Assembly (NCBI RefSeq): GCF_035830635.1
Contig: NZ_JAYMFI010000003.1
Span: 186,001-250,000, forward strand
From: Adlercreutzia shanghongiae
GTDB taxonomy: Bacteria; Actinomycetota; Coriobacteriia; Coriobacteriales; Eggerthellaceae
Length of the DNA: 64,000 nucleotides
Reading direction: 5' to 3'
Positions 52,689-62,415 of this stretch are shown here, piece by piece. The notes under the pieces were generated by a model, which worked only from the letters and a program-made list of their open reading frames with translations, was not told the DNA's origin and made no database searches. The translations under genes were made by a program, and so were the position numbers. Numbering within the stretch: the stretch's first letter is position 1; the number at the start of each line of letters is the position of its first letter.

Positions 52689-53507
52689 GTGGTAACAAGG
52701 CGCAAACAGAGTCATCGCAAGGCCGTCGTGTTGGCGATGGCTGCGCTCTGTGTGCTGCCGATGCTCGCCGCGGGCTTTTTGGGCACCGACTGGGCCTCCG
52801 CTGGTTCTCACGATACCACCGCCACCACCTTCGGTCTCGAGCGCCAGTCCGCCGAGGCTCACGATGCCTCTGCGGTTTCCCCGGACACCGTTCAGGATAA
52901 ATCCGACGCTGACATTCTCGCTGTGGAAGACGTCGCCGAAGAGGCGTCGCTGCAGACCGCTTCGTCCCGCGATGTAAGCGCCGGTGTGCAGGAAATCGCT
53001 GAAGAGGAGGAGGCCGCGCGCCTGGCCGCCGAAGAGGCCGCCCGCATCGCCGAGCAGGAGGCCATCGCTCGCGCCGACGAGACGCGCTCCCGTTACTACA
53101 CCATGTTCGGCACGCTGCCGGCGGGTGACGTCGATTTCTCCATCGGCCGCGAGGCTTTTATCGAGAAGTGGGGCGCGCGCATCAACGACTACCTGTTTGG
53201 CAGTCCCCTGTCCGGCCACGGCGAGACCTTCGCCGAGGCTGCGTGGGAAGCGGGCATCGATCCGCGCTGGTCGCCGGCTATTTCCAACACCGAGTCCACC
53301 AAGGGCCGCGTTTGCTTCAAGTCCCACAACGCCTGGGGCTGGGATCAGACCAACTGGCCCGATTGGGACACGGCTATCCGTGCCCACGTGGCGGGCTTGG
53401 CCCGCGGCTACGGCTTCACCATCAGCTACTCTTTCGCGCAGCGCTACTGCCCCCCGAACTACGACAACTGGTACCGGGATACGCTGAATCAGATGACGCT
53501 CATCTAA
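52689..53507 (+). CDS. Secreted glucosaminidase/lysozyme-like protein
   Basis: A 272-residue exported protein. The signal peptide spans 1-38 (RRKQSHRK, then AVVLAMAALCVLPMLAAGFL). A Ser/Asp/Glu-rich, partly coiled-coil segment (40-140, EEEEAARLAAEEAARIAEQE) precedes a C-terminal lysozyme-like domain with SNTESTKGR (likely catalytic Glu) and SHNAWGW. Peptidoglycan hydrolysis is inferred. GTG 52689 has GAAAGGGA upstream; a TAAAAT element near 52570 may belong to its promoter. Confidence 0.75.
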   Translation: MVTRRKQSHRKAVVLAMAALCVLPMLAAGFLGTDWASAGSHDTTATTFGLERQSAEAHDASAVSPDTVQDKSDADILAVEDVAEEASLQTASSRDVSAGVQEIAEEEEAARLAAEEAARIAEQEAIARADETRSRYYTMFGTLPAGDVDFSIGREAFIEKWGARINDYLFGSPLSGHGETFAEAAWEAGIDPRWSPAISNTESTKGRVCFKSHNAWGWDQTNWPDWDTAIRAHVAGLARGYGFTISYSFAQRYCPPNYDNWYRDTLNQMTLI

Positions 53508-53609
53508 ATTAGTGAGAAAATGCCGCCGTTGTGCTCCGTTCGCCCTGACGGAACGAACGGACCGGCCGACGCTGCGGTTCCGACAGGCACCTGTCGAAAC
53601 CTCGCTGAC

Positions 53610-53638
53610 TTCCTTGGGCGTTATGGTGCATCTATAAT
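53610..53638 (+). promoter_or_regulatory. Promoter of the TrkA-type operon
   Basis: A perfect TATAAT (53633-53638) is 17 bases after TTCCTT and 33 bases before the first start codon. Hairpins CCGTTCG/CGAACGG and TTCcGACAG/CTGTCGAA just upstream probably end the previous transcript. Confidence 0.65.
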
Positions 53639-53671
53639 GACCCTACACGATAAATTAGAAAGAGGTAGGGA

Positions 53672-54334
53672 ATGAGCAATGTGATCGTGGTTGGATGCGG
53701 GCGCGTGGGGTCGCAGCTGGCCAACATGCTCTCGGATAACGGCAACAACGTCTGCTGCATCGATAAGAATGCCGACGCCTTCGCCAATCTCGGCCGCAAC
53801 TTCAATGGCAGCACGGTGCAGGGCGTGGGTTTCGATGAGGACGTGCTCATCCGCGCCGGCGTCGAGGAATGCGACGTGCTTGCCGCTGTCACCCAGTTCG
53901 ACAACGCGAACCTCATGTGCGCCGAGGTGGCCAATCACCTGTTCGGCGTGCCTCACGTTATCTCCCGCCTGTACAACCCCGACCACGAGCGCGCCTACAT
54001 GCAGCTCGGCATCGATTACGTTTGCGGCACGTCGCTGGTGGCCGAGGACGTGTTTTCGAAGATCGTATCCGGCCATGGTTCTCACATCGAGACGTTCGGA
54101 GAGTTCGAAGTGCTCCGTTTTACGCTCGATCTTTCCAGCCGCGACAACTCCAAGACCATTCGCGTGTCCGAGCTCGAGCGCGACCACGAGGTGCGCATCA
54201 TCGCCTTCGAGCGCGCCGACGGCTCCGCCTCTTCCATTCCCACGCCGGATTCACTGCTGTATGCGGGCGATTCTATCCTCGCCTGCGTGCGCCATGACGT
54301 CATCGCGCAGTTCTCGCGCTACATTCTGGATTAG
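53672..54334 (+). CDS. TrkA-type potassium transport regulatory protein (KTN/RCK) 1
   Basis: A 220-residue cytoplasmic gating subunit for a Trk/Ktr potassium channel. The NAD(H)-binding Rossmann fold VIVVGCGRVGSQLANML opens the protein, with Asp31 of CIDKN ending strand two; a TrkA_C domain occupies 140-220. AAAGAGGTAGGGA precedes the start. The second RCK gene follows nine bases later. The membrane channel gene (trkH/ktrB) is not in the window. Confidence 0.92.
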   Translation: MSNVIVVGCGRVGSQLANMLSDNGNNVCCIDKNADAFANLGRNFNGSTVQGVGFDEDVLIRAGVEECDVLAAVTQFDNANLMCAEVANHLFGVPHVISRLYNPDHERAYMQLGIDYVCGTSLVAEDVFSKIVSGHGSHIETFGEFEVLRFTLDLSSRDNSKTIRVSELERDHEVRIIAFERADGSASSIPTPDSLLYAGDSILACVRHDVIAQFSRYILD

Positions 54335-54343
54335 GGGACGCTT

Positions 54344-55015
54344 ATGTACATCGTCATCGCCGGCGGCGGAAAAATCGGCTCCTATCTGGCTGGTATCATG
54401 CTGAAGAGCGGCAATGAGGTGGCCGTCATCGAAGAGAAGCTGGCGGCGGCCGACCGCCTGTCCGTGCAGCTTACCGGCCCCTATCTGGTTATTCACGGCG
54501 ACGGCTGCGATTCGCGCTACCAGGAGGACGCGGGCATCCGCCAGGCCGACGTGTTCGTGGCCACCACGGGCCAGGACGACTCCAACCTCGTGTCCTGCGA
54601 GATTGCCCAGCGCGTGTTCCACGTGCCCCGCTGTATCGCCCGCGTGAACAACCCGAAGAACGAGCGCATCTTTCGCGAGGTAGGCATCGAATGCGTGTCC
54701 TCTACGACGCTCATCGCGAATCTTATCGAGGAAGAGGCCCTGCTGGGCTCGGTGTCCGTCGTGTCGTCGCTCACCCACGGCAACGTGGCTTTGGCCGAGG
54801 TGATGGTGCCGCGCATGCGCCGCTTCTCCAACGAAGACGGCGTGCTCATTGAAGAGGTGCCCTTGCCGGACAACGCTATCATCGCGGCGGTGGCCAGTGG
54901 AGGCGATGTGGAAGTGGCCAGTGAAGAGACGGTGCTGTATCCGGGGGACAAGGCCATTGTGGTGGCGGATGAGGACGTGCTGGACGAGGTGCGTCAGGCG
55001 TTTCGAGGGCTCTAG
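54344..55015 (+). CDS. TrkA-type potassium transport regulatory protein (KTN/RCK) 2
   Basis: A 223-residue paralogue of the preceding protein with MYIVIAGGGKIGSYLAGIML as nucleotide-binding loop, DGCDSRYQEDAGIRQADVFV and a TrkA_C domain after 140. Tandem TrkA-like genes probably form a hetero-oligomeric ring or serve the two halves of a channel. The last codons are followed by five bases before the DUF2207 frame. Confidence 0.92.
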   Translation: MYIVIAGGGKIGSYLAGIMLKSGNEVAVIEEKLAAADRLSVQLTGPYLVIHGDGCDSRYQEDAGIRQADVFVATTGQDDSNLVSCEIAQRVFHVPRCIARVNNPKNERIFREVGIECVSSTTLIANLIEEEALLGSVSVVSSLTHGNVALAEVMVPRMRRFSNEDGVLIEEVPLPDNAIIAAVASGGDVEVASEETVLYPGDKAIVVADEDVLDEVRQAFRGL

Positions 55016-55020
55016 CCACG

Positions 55021-56916
55021 GTGAAAAGGACTGCTTGCATATCGTCGGGAGCGGAAGCGGTGGGTGCCCTAATTCGCTCAGACAGTCCTCGCTCTGCAGA
55101 ACAGTCCACTGGACTGTTCTGTTCGCTGCGGAACTCGCTCGGTCAGGGCACCCCCTGCTTCCTTTTGGCCCTTATCTTGCTGGTGGTCATGCTCATTCCG
55201 GTTTTTGGGTGGGCGACCCCTGCCTTTGCGGCTGACTATCGGTGTGCTGAGGTTGATTTGCTGGCTTCGGTGGAAACCGATGGGTCGGTGCAGATGACCG
55301 ACCAGCGCATCTTCGACCTGACGGAAGAAGAAGGGTCCCACGAGCGGCTGAAGTGGCTCTACGATGGGTTTATCGAAGGTTCGGAGATTGCCATCGACCG
55401 GGTGCGCATGGCGCCGGTGGATGAGGCGGGAGCGCTCAAGACCGAGTGGGTCGAGCTGCCGGAGACGACGTTTCAGCTGTCGTGGCGCGGCGGCGGAGCG
55501 CCCGAGCACGACGCCTGGGCCTACGACAAGTTCCGGCACACGCTGTACGCCTTCGTGGACGCTATGCCCGACCGCGTCATGTTCGAAGTCGATTATCGCG
55601 TGGAAAACGCCATCGAAGCCTTCGATGATGCGGCCGATTTCCAGTGGCTCTACGTTCCCCAAGATTACGACGTGGCGCTCGCCAACGTGCGCGCCGAGGT
55701 GGTGCTGCCCGTGGCAGCAGACGATTTGGTGAAGCCCATGGACAACGTGTACGCCTGGGGTCATGGTCCCGCCGATGGGTCGGTGGACATTCGCTCCGAC
55801 GGAACGATTGTCTTCGAAGACCCTGGGGTGGAGCCTTCCGAATACGCCAAGGCCCGCGTGATGTTCCCCGTCGAGTGGCTTACTAACCTCAGTGAAGAGG
55901 CGAAGCTGGCGAACCAGGGCTCGCTGCAGTACTACTGGACGAGCCGCTACGAGGAGACCTGGGTTGATACGGACACTTCCCGGGAGGTTATCCGTCTGGG
56001 CCTTGCCGAGGGCCTGCTCGCGCTTTCCGCCGTGCTGCTTTTGGGAGCACTGTTCGCGTGGTGGCGCTGGGGCCGCGAGCGCCCGCCGGCGTTCCGTGAC
56101 GATTACTGGATGAACCCGCCAGTCGACGCCCTGGCTCCGGCGGTGCTCGGGCGCCTGTGGCGCTGGAACCACGAGAGCCCCGACGATTTAGTGGCCACGG
56201 TGCTCGATATGGTGCGTCGAGGCTTGCTTGAGGTGAAGGATGACGCGCTGGTCATTCCCTCGGCAGGGGAGGGGCTCTCCGACGAGCAGGTGGCCACCGA
56301 ACAGGATGCTTGCCCCGACGAGGCTGTTCTCGACCAAGCTACGCTGCGCTTTTTGCGCACCATCTCGACGGGCGGTCGAACGCTCACGGCAGCTAAGCTC
56401 TCCGCTCTCGCGCACGAGCATCCGCGCGATTTTCTTGAGGCGAACGCCGCTTGGCAGCGACAACTCACGGCGCTTGTCGAACCCTACGGCTTCTTCGACA
56501 AAGCTTCGCGTCGCGCCCAGCACATTGTGCTGTGGGCCGCCGCGGCTCTTGCGTTGCTCGGCGTTGCCGGCATCATCTGGATAGGCTGGCGCTCTGGTGT
56601 GCTGGCGCTGCTGGCGGCTGCGGCCACAGGAGTGCTCGGCAACTACACCACGCGTCGTTCCCCCGAGGGCAACGATATCGCCGCCCACGCCAAGGCCCTG
56701 CGCAACTGGATGCGCGATGGCGGCTGGCAGATTGAAGGCGACCGCTTGACCGCCGAAGAGCGTGCCGCGCTCATTCCCTATGCCTACTTGTTCGGTGTGG
56801 TGAAATCGCTTGGCGTCGATGAAGAGGCCGATTCTCTGGTCGCTCTTGCCCCCAAGCTTTCCAAATCTTTGGACGAAGCGTTACGTGCAGCCCATAAGCG
56901 CGCTGAAGTATCATAG
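55021..56916 (+). CDS. DUF2207-like membrane protein with repeat element in its signal-peptide region
   Basis: A 631-residue frame. Residues 49-70 are a hydrophobic signal core ending ATPAFA. An extracellular DUF2207-like domain (72-310, LASVETDGSVQMTDQRIFDL) follows, then a helix near 335-350, a cytoplasmic region with winged-helix character (PPVDALAPAVLGRLWRWNHE), two more helices near 500-535 and a tail. Residues 12-47 (IRSDSPR..., SLRNSLG) are encoded by the composite palindromic repeat, giving an abnormally long N-region. GTG 55021 is the only start keeping the signal core with positive charges, but its ribosome-binding site is weak; ATG 55188 would remove most of the signal. Confidence 0.7.
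   Translation: MKRTACISSGAEAVGALIRSDSPRSAEQSTGLFCSLRNSLGQGTPCFLLALILLVVMLIPVFGWATPAFAADYRCAEVDLLASVETDGSVQMTDQRIFDLTEEEGSHERLKWLYDGFIEGSEIAIDRVRMAPVDEAGALKTEWVELPETTFQLSWRGGGAPEHDAWAYDKFRHTLYAFVDAMPDRVMFEVDYRVENAIEAFDDAADFQWLYVPQDYDVALANVRAEVVLPVAADDLVKPMDNVYAWGHGPADGSVDIRSDGTIVFEDPGVEPSEYAKARVMFPVEWLTNLSEEAKLANQGSLQYYWTSRYEETWVDTDTSREVIRLGLAEGLLALSAVLLLGALFAWWRWGRERPPAFRDDYWMNPPVDALAPAVLGRLWRWNHESPDDLVATVLDMVRRGLLEVKDDALVIPSAGEGLSDEQVATEQDACPDEAVLDQATLRFLRTISTGGRTLTAAKLSALAHEHPRDFLEANAAWQRQLTALVEPYGFFDKASRRAQHIVLWAAAALALLGVAGIIWIGWRSGVLALLAAAATGVLGNYTTRRSPEGNDIAAHAKALRNWMRDGGWQIEGDRLTAEERAALIPYAYLFGVVKSLGVDEEADSLVALAPKLSKSLDEALRAAHKRAEVS
55053..55162. repeat. Composite palindromic repeat, copy 2
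   Basis: Outer arms 55053-55070 and 55145-55162 match inverted at 16 of 18 positions. The inner stem CAGAACAGTCC/GGACTGTTCTG (55097-55121) has 11 bp and a three-base loop, the same geometry as copy 1. The conserved blocks ATTCGCTCAGACAGTCCTCG and TCGCTGCGGAACTCGCTCGG are identical in both copies, while stems differ but still pair. Confidence 0.87.
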
Positions 56917-56951
56917 GCACTGACCGCGAACATTACGAGAAAGGCCCCGCC

Positions 56952-57479
56952 ATGCTTGAGAAGTCCTACAAACCCGGTTTGGATAACATCGTGCTCATCG
57001 GTATGCCCGGCGCGGGCAAGTCTACCCTGGGTATCGTGCTGGCGAAGATTCTCTGCATGGATTTCGTCGATGCCGACCTGCTCATCCAGCAGTCTTGCGA
57101 CAAGTCGCTGCAGCGCCTCATCGACACGCTGGGCCCCGATGCCTTTCTCGAGATTGAGAACCAGGTGCTTTCCGAAATGTCCTTCGAGCACTCGGTCATC
57201 GCCACGGGCGGCTCGGCCATCTACAGCGAGCCGGCCATGAACCACCTCTCCCAAATCGGCCGCGTGGTGTACCTGAAGATCAGCTTCGACGAGCTGAAGT
57301 GCCGCCTAGCCGATTTTTCCGACCGCGGCGTGGTTATGCGCGACGGCATCGGCATGAGCTTGCGCGACCTCTACGACGAGCGCCTGCCCCTTTACGAGCA
57401 GTACGCCGACATCACCGTCGACGTAGACGACCTCTCCATCACCGCCGCCGCCCGCAAGGTAGCCGCCGCCTTGAAGTAG
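56952..57479 (+). CDS. aroK: Shikimate kinase
   Basis: A 175-residue kinase that phosphorylates shikimate in aromatic amino-acid synthesis. P-loop GMPGAGKST near 17-25; FVDADLLIQ supplies the Asp pair; ATGGSAIYS stands where most family members have GGG (here GGS); the lid region contains RDG. Because of the altered GGG and missing lid arginine pattern, a related small-molecule kinase is possible. An AGAAAGG site precedes the start. No other aro gene is adjacent. Confidence 0.8.
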   Translation: MLEKSYKPGLDNIVLIGMPGAGKSTLGIVLAKILCMDFVDADLLIQQSCDKSLQRLIDTLGPDAFLEIENQVLSEMSFEHSVIATGGSAIYSEPAMNHLSQIGRVVYLKISFDELKCRLADFSDRGVVMRDGIGMSLRDLYDERLPLYEQYADITVDVDDLSITAAARKVAAALK

Positions 57480-57823
57480 GGGGGCTTTCGGCTACGTGCC
57501 TCCTGCGCCATCAGCTGGCGAGCGCAGTCGATGACGCACTGTTCGAAGGCGGCCTCGTGCGAGGTTTCCGCCGGGGCCTTATCGTGAACAACGCCGAAGC
57601 CCCAGCTTGAGTTCTCCAGCGGGATAGGTCTGATGTTGTCATGGCAAGAGAACGCGGCCAGTGCGTTCATGTAGGGAAGAGAAAAGCCAATCGCCCGTCC
57701 GCGAGCTACCTCCTCGTAGATCCACATAAGCTCGCTGCGTTCGATAATGGCGGGTGACTCGATGCCCTCGTCTATCATGCGCATGAGCAGATGCTGGTAA
57801 CACTTGAATCCGTGGCCTGGCAT
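57480..57823 (-). pseudogene. C-terminal fragment of a LysR-family regulator
   Basis: The minus-strand frame reads MPGHGFKCYQHLLMRMIDEG and later ARGRAIGFSLPYMN and FGVVHDKAPAETSHEAAFEQ, the last third of a LysR substrate-binding domain. Recognisable homology extends to about 57835, then a stop (TAG). The helix-turn-helix and most of the protein are missing. Its 5' end abuts the truncated flavoprotein frame, implying that one deletion removed the heads of two divergent genes. Confidence 0.7.
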
Positions 57824-57828
57824 GGCGA

Positions 57829-58920
57829 GTGTTTGCCCGCTCAGCTACCGGCGAGGGCGAGGCTGCGGCTTCTGCTGAGTCCGACATCTGGAAGATTGCC
57901 GAGCTGGGCGAGCCGACCGAGACCATTCAGGCTGACGTTTGCATCGTAGGCGCCGGTGGCACGGGTACGGCTGCGGCAGTTCAGGCCATCGATTTGGGGC
58001 TCAAGCCCATCGTCATCGGCACCGGCGGCTATGCCAACAACTCCGAGTTCCTCTATGGCGTGTCTGAGACGAAGAACGTGAACATCCAGGCGCTGGGCAT
58101 GGATTGCCGCGATGGTGACGGCATCAAGATGGCTAAGGCTGCCGGCGCTGCTATGGCCGAGGGTCTCGGTACCGTCATGTGGTGCGGACCGGTGACCCTG
58201 GGCGCTGTGACTGCTACCTGGACCACCGATGCTTACTCCGCTGGTGTGCAGCCGACGCTGTGGCTGAACCAGAACGGCGAGCGTTATTGCAAGGAAGACC
58301 TGTGGATTGATGACTTCGCTGGCGCTGGTATTGCCGTGCGCAACCAAGAGCGCACTTTCGTGCTGTTCACCGAAGCTGACATGGTTCGCTGGGAAACCGA
58401 AGGCCCCGATGGCCAGGTCTTCTCCTTCGGCACGCCGGGTACCCCTTTGGCCGAAGCCCGCGAGGTGCTTGAGGCGTCCGAGGGCTGCCATATCGGCGAT
58501 GACCTTGCTGCGTTGTGTGCTGAGGTCGGCTTGGATGCTGCTGCCGTGCAGGCTACCGTGGACGAGTACAACAAGGCCTGCGCCGCTGCGGCCGGCCTCG
58601 ACGGCGAAGACACTTCGGCCGATGAAGAGTTCGGCAAGCGCGCCAGGTACATGCACGCGGTGGATGCCGGCCCCTACTGGCTGTGCGAGGTGGGCGACGG
58701 CTTCTACACCACGTGCGGCGGTATCAAGGTGAACGAGAACGCCGAGGTACTTGACGAAGAAGGCCAGATTATCCCGGGTCTCTACGCTGGTGGTTCCGAC
58801 GCGGGTGGACTCTATGGCGACTCCTATGATGTGAAGTTCGCTCCTGGCTCTCAGGCTGCTTGGGCAGTGAACTCCGGTCGCTTAGCTATCAAGAACGCCA
58901 AGGAGTACCTCGGCAAATAG
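57829..58920 (+). pseudogene. Fumarate-reductase-like flavoprotein with 5' and internal deletions
   Basis: The open frame (363 residues) lacks a signal peptide; it enters at ATGEGEAAAS, which looks like the linker after a Tat lipoprotein signal. The FAD fold DVCIVGAGGTGTAAAVQAID is present, but after GLKPIVI the sequence jumps directly to GTGGYANNSEF, a segment that normally lies about 150-170 residues later (ATGGYANN). The rest is a normal C-terminal half ending with the GLYAGGSDAGGLYGDSYDV closure. Cytoplasmic and missing much of its FAD and capping domain, the product is unlikely to be active. Confidence 0.8.
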
Positions 58921-58980
58921 CGTTCCGATGGACAGTGCCCGCCCCACCCCTCCCTCAAAGGCGGGCACCTGCCATGGACA

Positions 58981-59013
58981 AAGGGCCTCGCCGGCTGATG
59001 CCGACGGGGCCTT
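58981..59013 (+). terminator. Hairpin after the flavoprotein pseudogene
   Basis: AAGG(g)CCTCGCCGGC pairs with GCCGACGGGGCCTT (one bulge, one mismatch, one G-T) around TGAT. A second, shorter stem TGCCCGCC/GGCGGGCA lies just upstream at about 58937-58970. Confidence 0.6.
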
Positions 59014-59074
59014 GTGCCGCCACGATTGTTTCGGGCGTTATTCGCGTCTCGTGTATGAGCGCTGTGCTCTCTTG

Positions 59075-59119
59075 GCAAAAATTGCAAAAGATGCAAAAAT
59101 TGCAAAAGATGCAAAAGAT
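59075..59119. repeat. 9-base tandem repeat, five copies
   Basis: Units GCAAAAATT or GCAAAAGAT start at 59075, 59084, 59093, 59102 and 59111, ending 14 bases before the ATPase start. In one frame they encode AKI/AKD tripeptides that run to a TGA overlapping the ATPase ATG. Confidence 0.9.
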
Positions 59120-59133
59120 GTCAAGGAGCAATG

Positions 59134-60228
59134 ATGGCGAGCAATCCTTTTACCCCCACCTTTGGAGTTGTGCCTGCGGTTATGGCGGGACGCGAGGACA
59201 TTACGAGTGAGTTGCTTGCGGCCCTGGAGGAAGGTGTGGGCAATCCTAACCTTACGACGATTATCTCCGGCGCACGTGGCACAGGAAAGACAGCGTTGCT
59301 CACTTATCTTTCTGATGCGGCTCAAGCGCAGGGCTGGATATCGGTTAACGTATCAGCTCTTCCGGGAATGCTTGAGGAAATTGCCCAGCAGGCTCGTGTC
59401 GCCAGTGCCCACCTTATCGATACAGGTGCGTCAGCTAAGCTGTCGAGCTTAAAGCTGGGCGATATTGCCGAGGTGCAATTCACTGACTCCCAGGAAGCAG
59501 CTCCTACGTGGCGTATTCGCATGGGTGAGCTTCTTGATGCTCTTGCGGATACAAATACAGGGCTTCTCATCACGGTGGATGAGGTGCGTGGCGATCTTGA
59601 CGAAATGATCCAATTGGCTTCTGCCTTCCAACACTTTGTGCGGGAGCGCCGCAAAGTAGCCCTGTTCATGGCCGGTCTGCCAGGGCACGTCAGTGCTCTT
59701 TTACAGGATAAATCCGTTTCATTCCTGCGGCGGGCTAATTTCTACAGTATCGGTATCGTCTCCGACTTCGACGTGGAAGAGGCGCTTTGCAAGACATTCG
59801 ACGAAGGCGGCCGTGAGGCGACGCCTGCTGCCCTCAAAGAAGCTGTTCAGCTCATTGGCGGATTTCCTTACATGATGCAGCTCATTGGCTATCGCGCTTG
59901 GAATGCTTCGCCGGATAGCCCGCTCGTCTCGGAAGAGGATGTTCTTGAGGGCTCTCGATTCGCGCGCAATGACTTGCAGCGGAAGATTTTCGATACGACT
60001 TTACGCGAGCTCTCAAAAGGTGATGTGCGCTTTCTTGCCGCCATGCTGGAAGATGAGGGTCCCAGTGAGCTGTCTGATGTGGCGCGGCGCTTGGGCAAGA
60101 AAAGCAATTACGCCTCCCAATACAAGCGACGTTTGCAAGAGCAGGGCATTGTTGGAGAAGTGGGACAGGGTCGCATTCGCATAGAGCTTCCCATGTTCAA
60201 AGACTATTTGCGTGAGCAGAGTCTTTAG
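59134..60228 (+). CDS. AAA ATPase with C-terminal winged helix
   Basis: A 364-residue ATPase of the AAA_16/archaeal-ATPase type. NPFTPTFGVVPAVMAGRED is the family N-terminus, Walker A GARGTGKTA at 46-54, Walker B-like LLITVDEV near 147, sensor region LFMAGLPGHVSALL, and a C-terminal winged helix (LSDVARRLGKKSNYASQYKR). ATG 59134 is preferred to 59131 as AAGGAG is five bases away. Preceded by the 9-base repeat and followed by a 9-base repeat TTTAGAAGG (60224-60245). Its paralogue at 20.7-21.6 kb is broken. Function unknown. Confidence 0.82.
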   Translation: MASNPFTPTFGVVPAVMAGREDITSELLAALEEGVGNPNLTTIISGARGTGKTALLTYLSDAAQAQGWISVNVSALPGMLEEIAQQARVASAHLIDTGASAKLSSLKLGDIAEVQFTDSQEAAPTWRIRMGELLDALADTNTGLLITVDEVRGDLDEMIQLASAFQHFVRERRKVALFMAGLPGHVSALLQDKSVSFLRRANFYSIGIVSDFDVEEALCKTFDEGGREATPAALKEAVQLIGGFPYMMQLIGYRAWNASPDSPLVSEEDVLEGSRFARNDLQRKIFDTTLRELSKGDVRFLAAMLEDEGPSELSDVARRLGKKSNYASQYKRRLQEQGIVGEVGQGRIRIELPMFKDYLREQSL

Positions 60229-60488
60229 AAGGTTTAGAAGGTTTAACGCAAGCTCGCCTATAAAAGATGACTTCCTCGCGCTACTTTAGTGTGGTGTAGG
60301 GTAGAATACGGGCAAGTTTTGCGTCGGAAAGGGCCGGCGCGTATCCCTTGAGGCCGTTTTCCTGCGACGAATCGACGCGACGTTTCAAAACTCGCATGTC
60401 CTGTCGGATTCGCGCGCAGAAAGGCGCGCCCCCGTTCAGTGAGGCAGTCGAGTAACGTTCTCGACGCGTTCTCGGAAAGGAAGCATCT
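60229..60488 (+). other. 5' leader region of the alanine symporter gene
   Basis: 260 bases without a gene. TAGAAT at 60302 could be a -10 element, giving a leader of about 170 bases. Hairpins GCGCGC/GCGCGC (60412-60429) and GTCGAG/CTCGAC (60447-60465) lie near the ribosome-binding site GGAAAGGAAG. No known riboswitch class was recognised. Confidence 0.4.
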
Positions 60489-62003
<1,515 letters not shown>

Positions 62004-62023
62004 GCTCTCTTTGAGTCACCTGC

Positions 62024-62059
62024 AAAGGGGCGGCGACCTGCTCGGGTCGCCGCCCCTTT
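62024..62059 (+). terminator. Strong terminator after the alanine symporter
   Basis: Perfect 15-bp stem AAAGGGGCGGCGACC / GGTCGCCGCCCCTTT, loop six bases, followed by TT. Confidence 0.93.
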
Positions 62060-62187
62060 TTCGTGCCTAAACGAGATTCTTAGAATCTTTGGGCTGCAGA
62101 CCGCATCTTGCCCCAGGGCCTCTTCCGCTTTCCGCCAAAGGACTGCCGACATCGAAAGACTGCAGGCTGTGGTCCTCCGGGAAATCG

Positions 62188-62293
62188 GGCAAATAATGCG
62201 GATATGGACGTCGTTTTGGCAAAAATGCGCGATATGGACGTCATTTCGGGGTCATTTTTGCGATTTGCGCGTCCATATCGCCCATATTTGACC
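62188..62293. repeat. Intergenic repeat element D (two direct, one inverted copy)
   Basis: Direct copies 62188-62212 and 62216-62242 share GCG.GATATGGACGTC; the inverted copy is at 62267-62293 (GCGTCCATATCGCCC). The motif TTGGCAAAAATGCGCGATAT followed by GGACGTCATTTCGG parallels element A (TGGCCAAAAAACCGCGTTTT followed by GGACTTTTG). The rest of the 412-base gap 62004-62415 holds two terminators and no gene. Confidence 0.75.
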
Positions 62294-62376
62294 GGTTTAT
62301 CTCCCAAGGTTAAATCGTCGCAGGCGCACTTTTGTCCCATAGGCCCACCGCCTATGTCCCTCTTTTTCGCATAAAA

Positions 62377-62401
62377 AGAGGGGCGACGTCGTCGCCCCTC
62401 T
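62377..62401 (-). terminator. Terminator of the serine/threonine kinase gene
   Basis: Perfect 11-bp stem AGAGGGGCGAC / GTCGCCCCTCT, loop three bases; on the minus strand it is followed by TTTTTATG. Confidence 0.9.
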
Positions 62402-62415
62402 GGGTTGCGGGTGGG

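Noticed and set aside
60300..60488. Riboswitch in the alanine symporter leader
   Set aside because: Hairpins exist but none of the glycine, lysine, SAM or guanidine core motifs were found.
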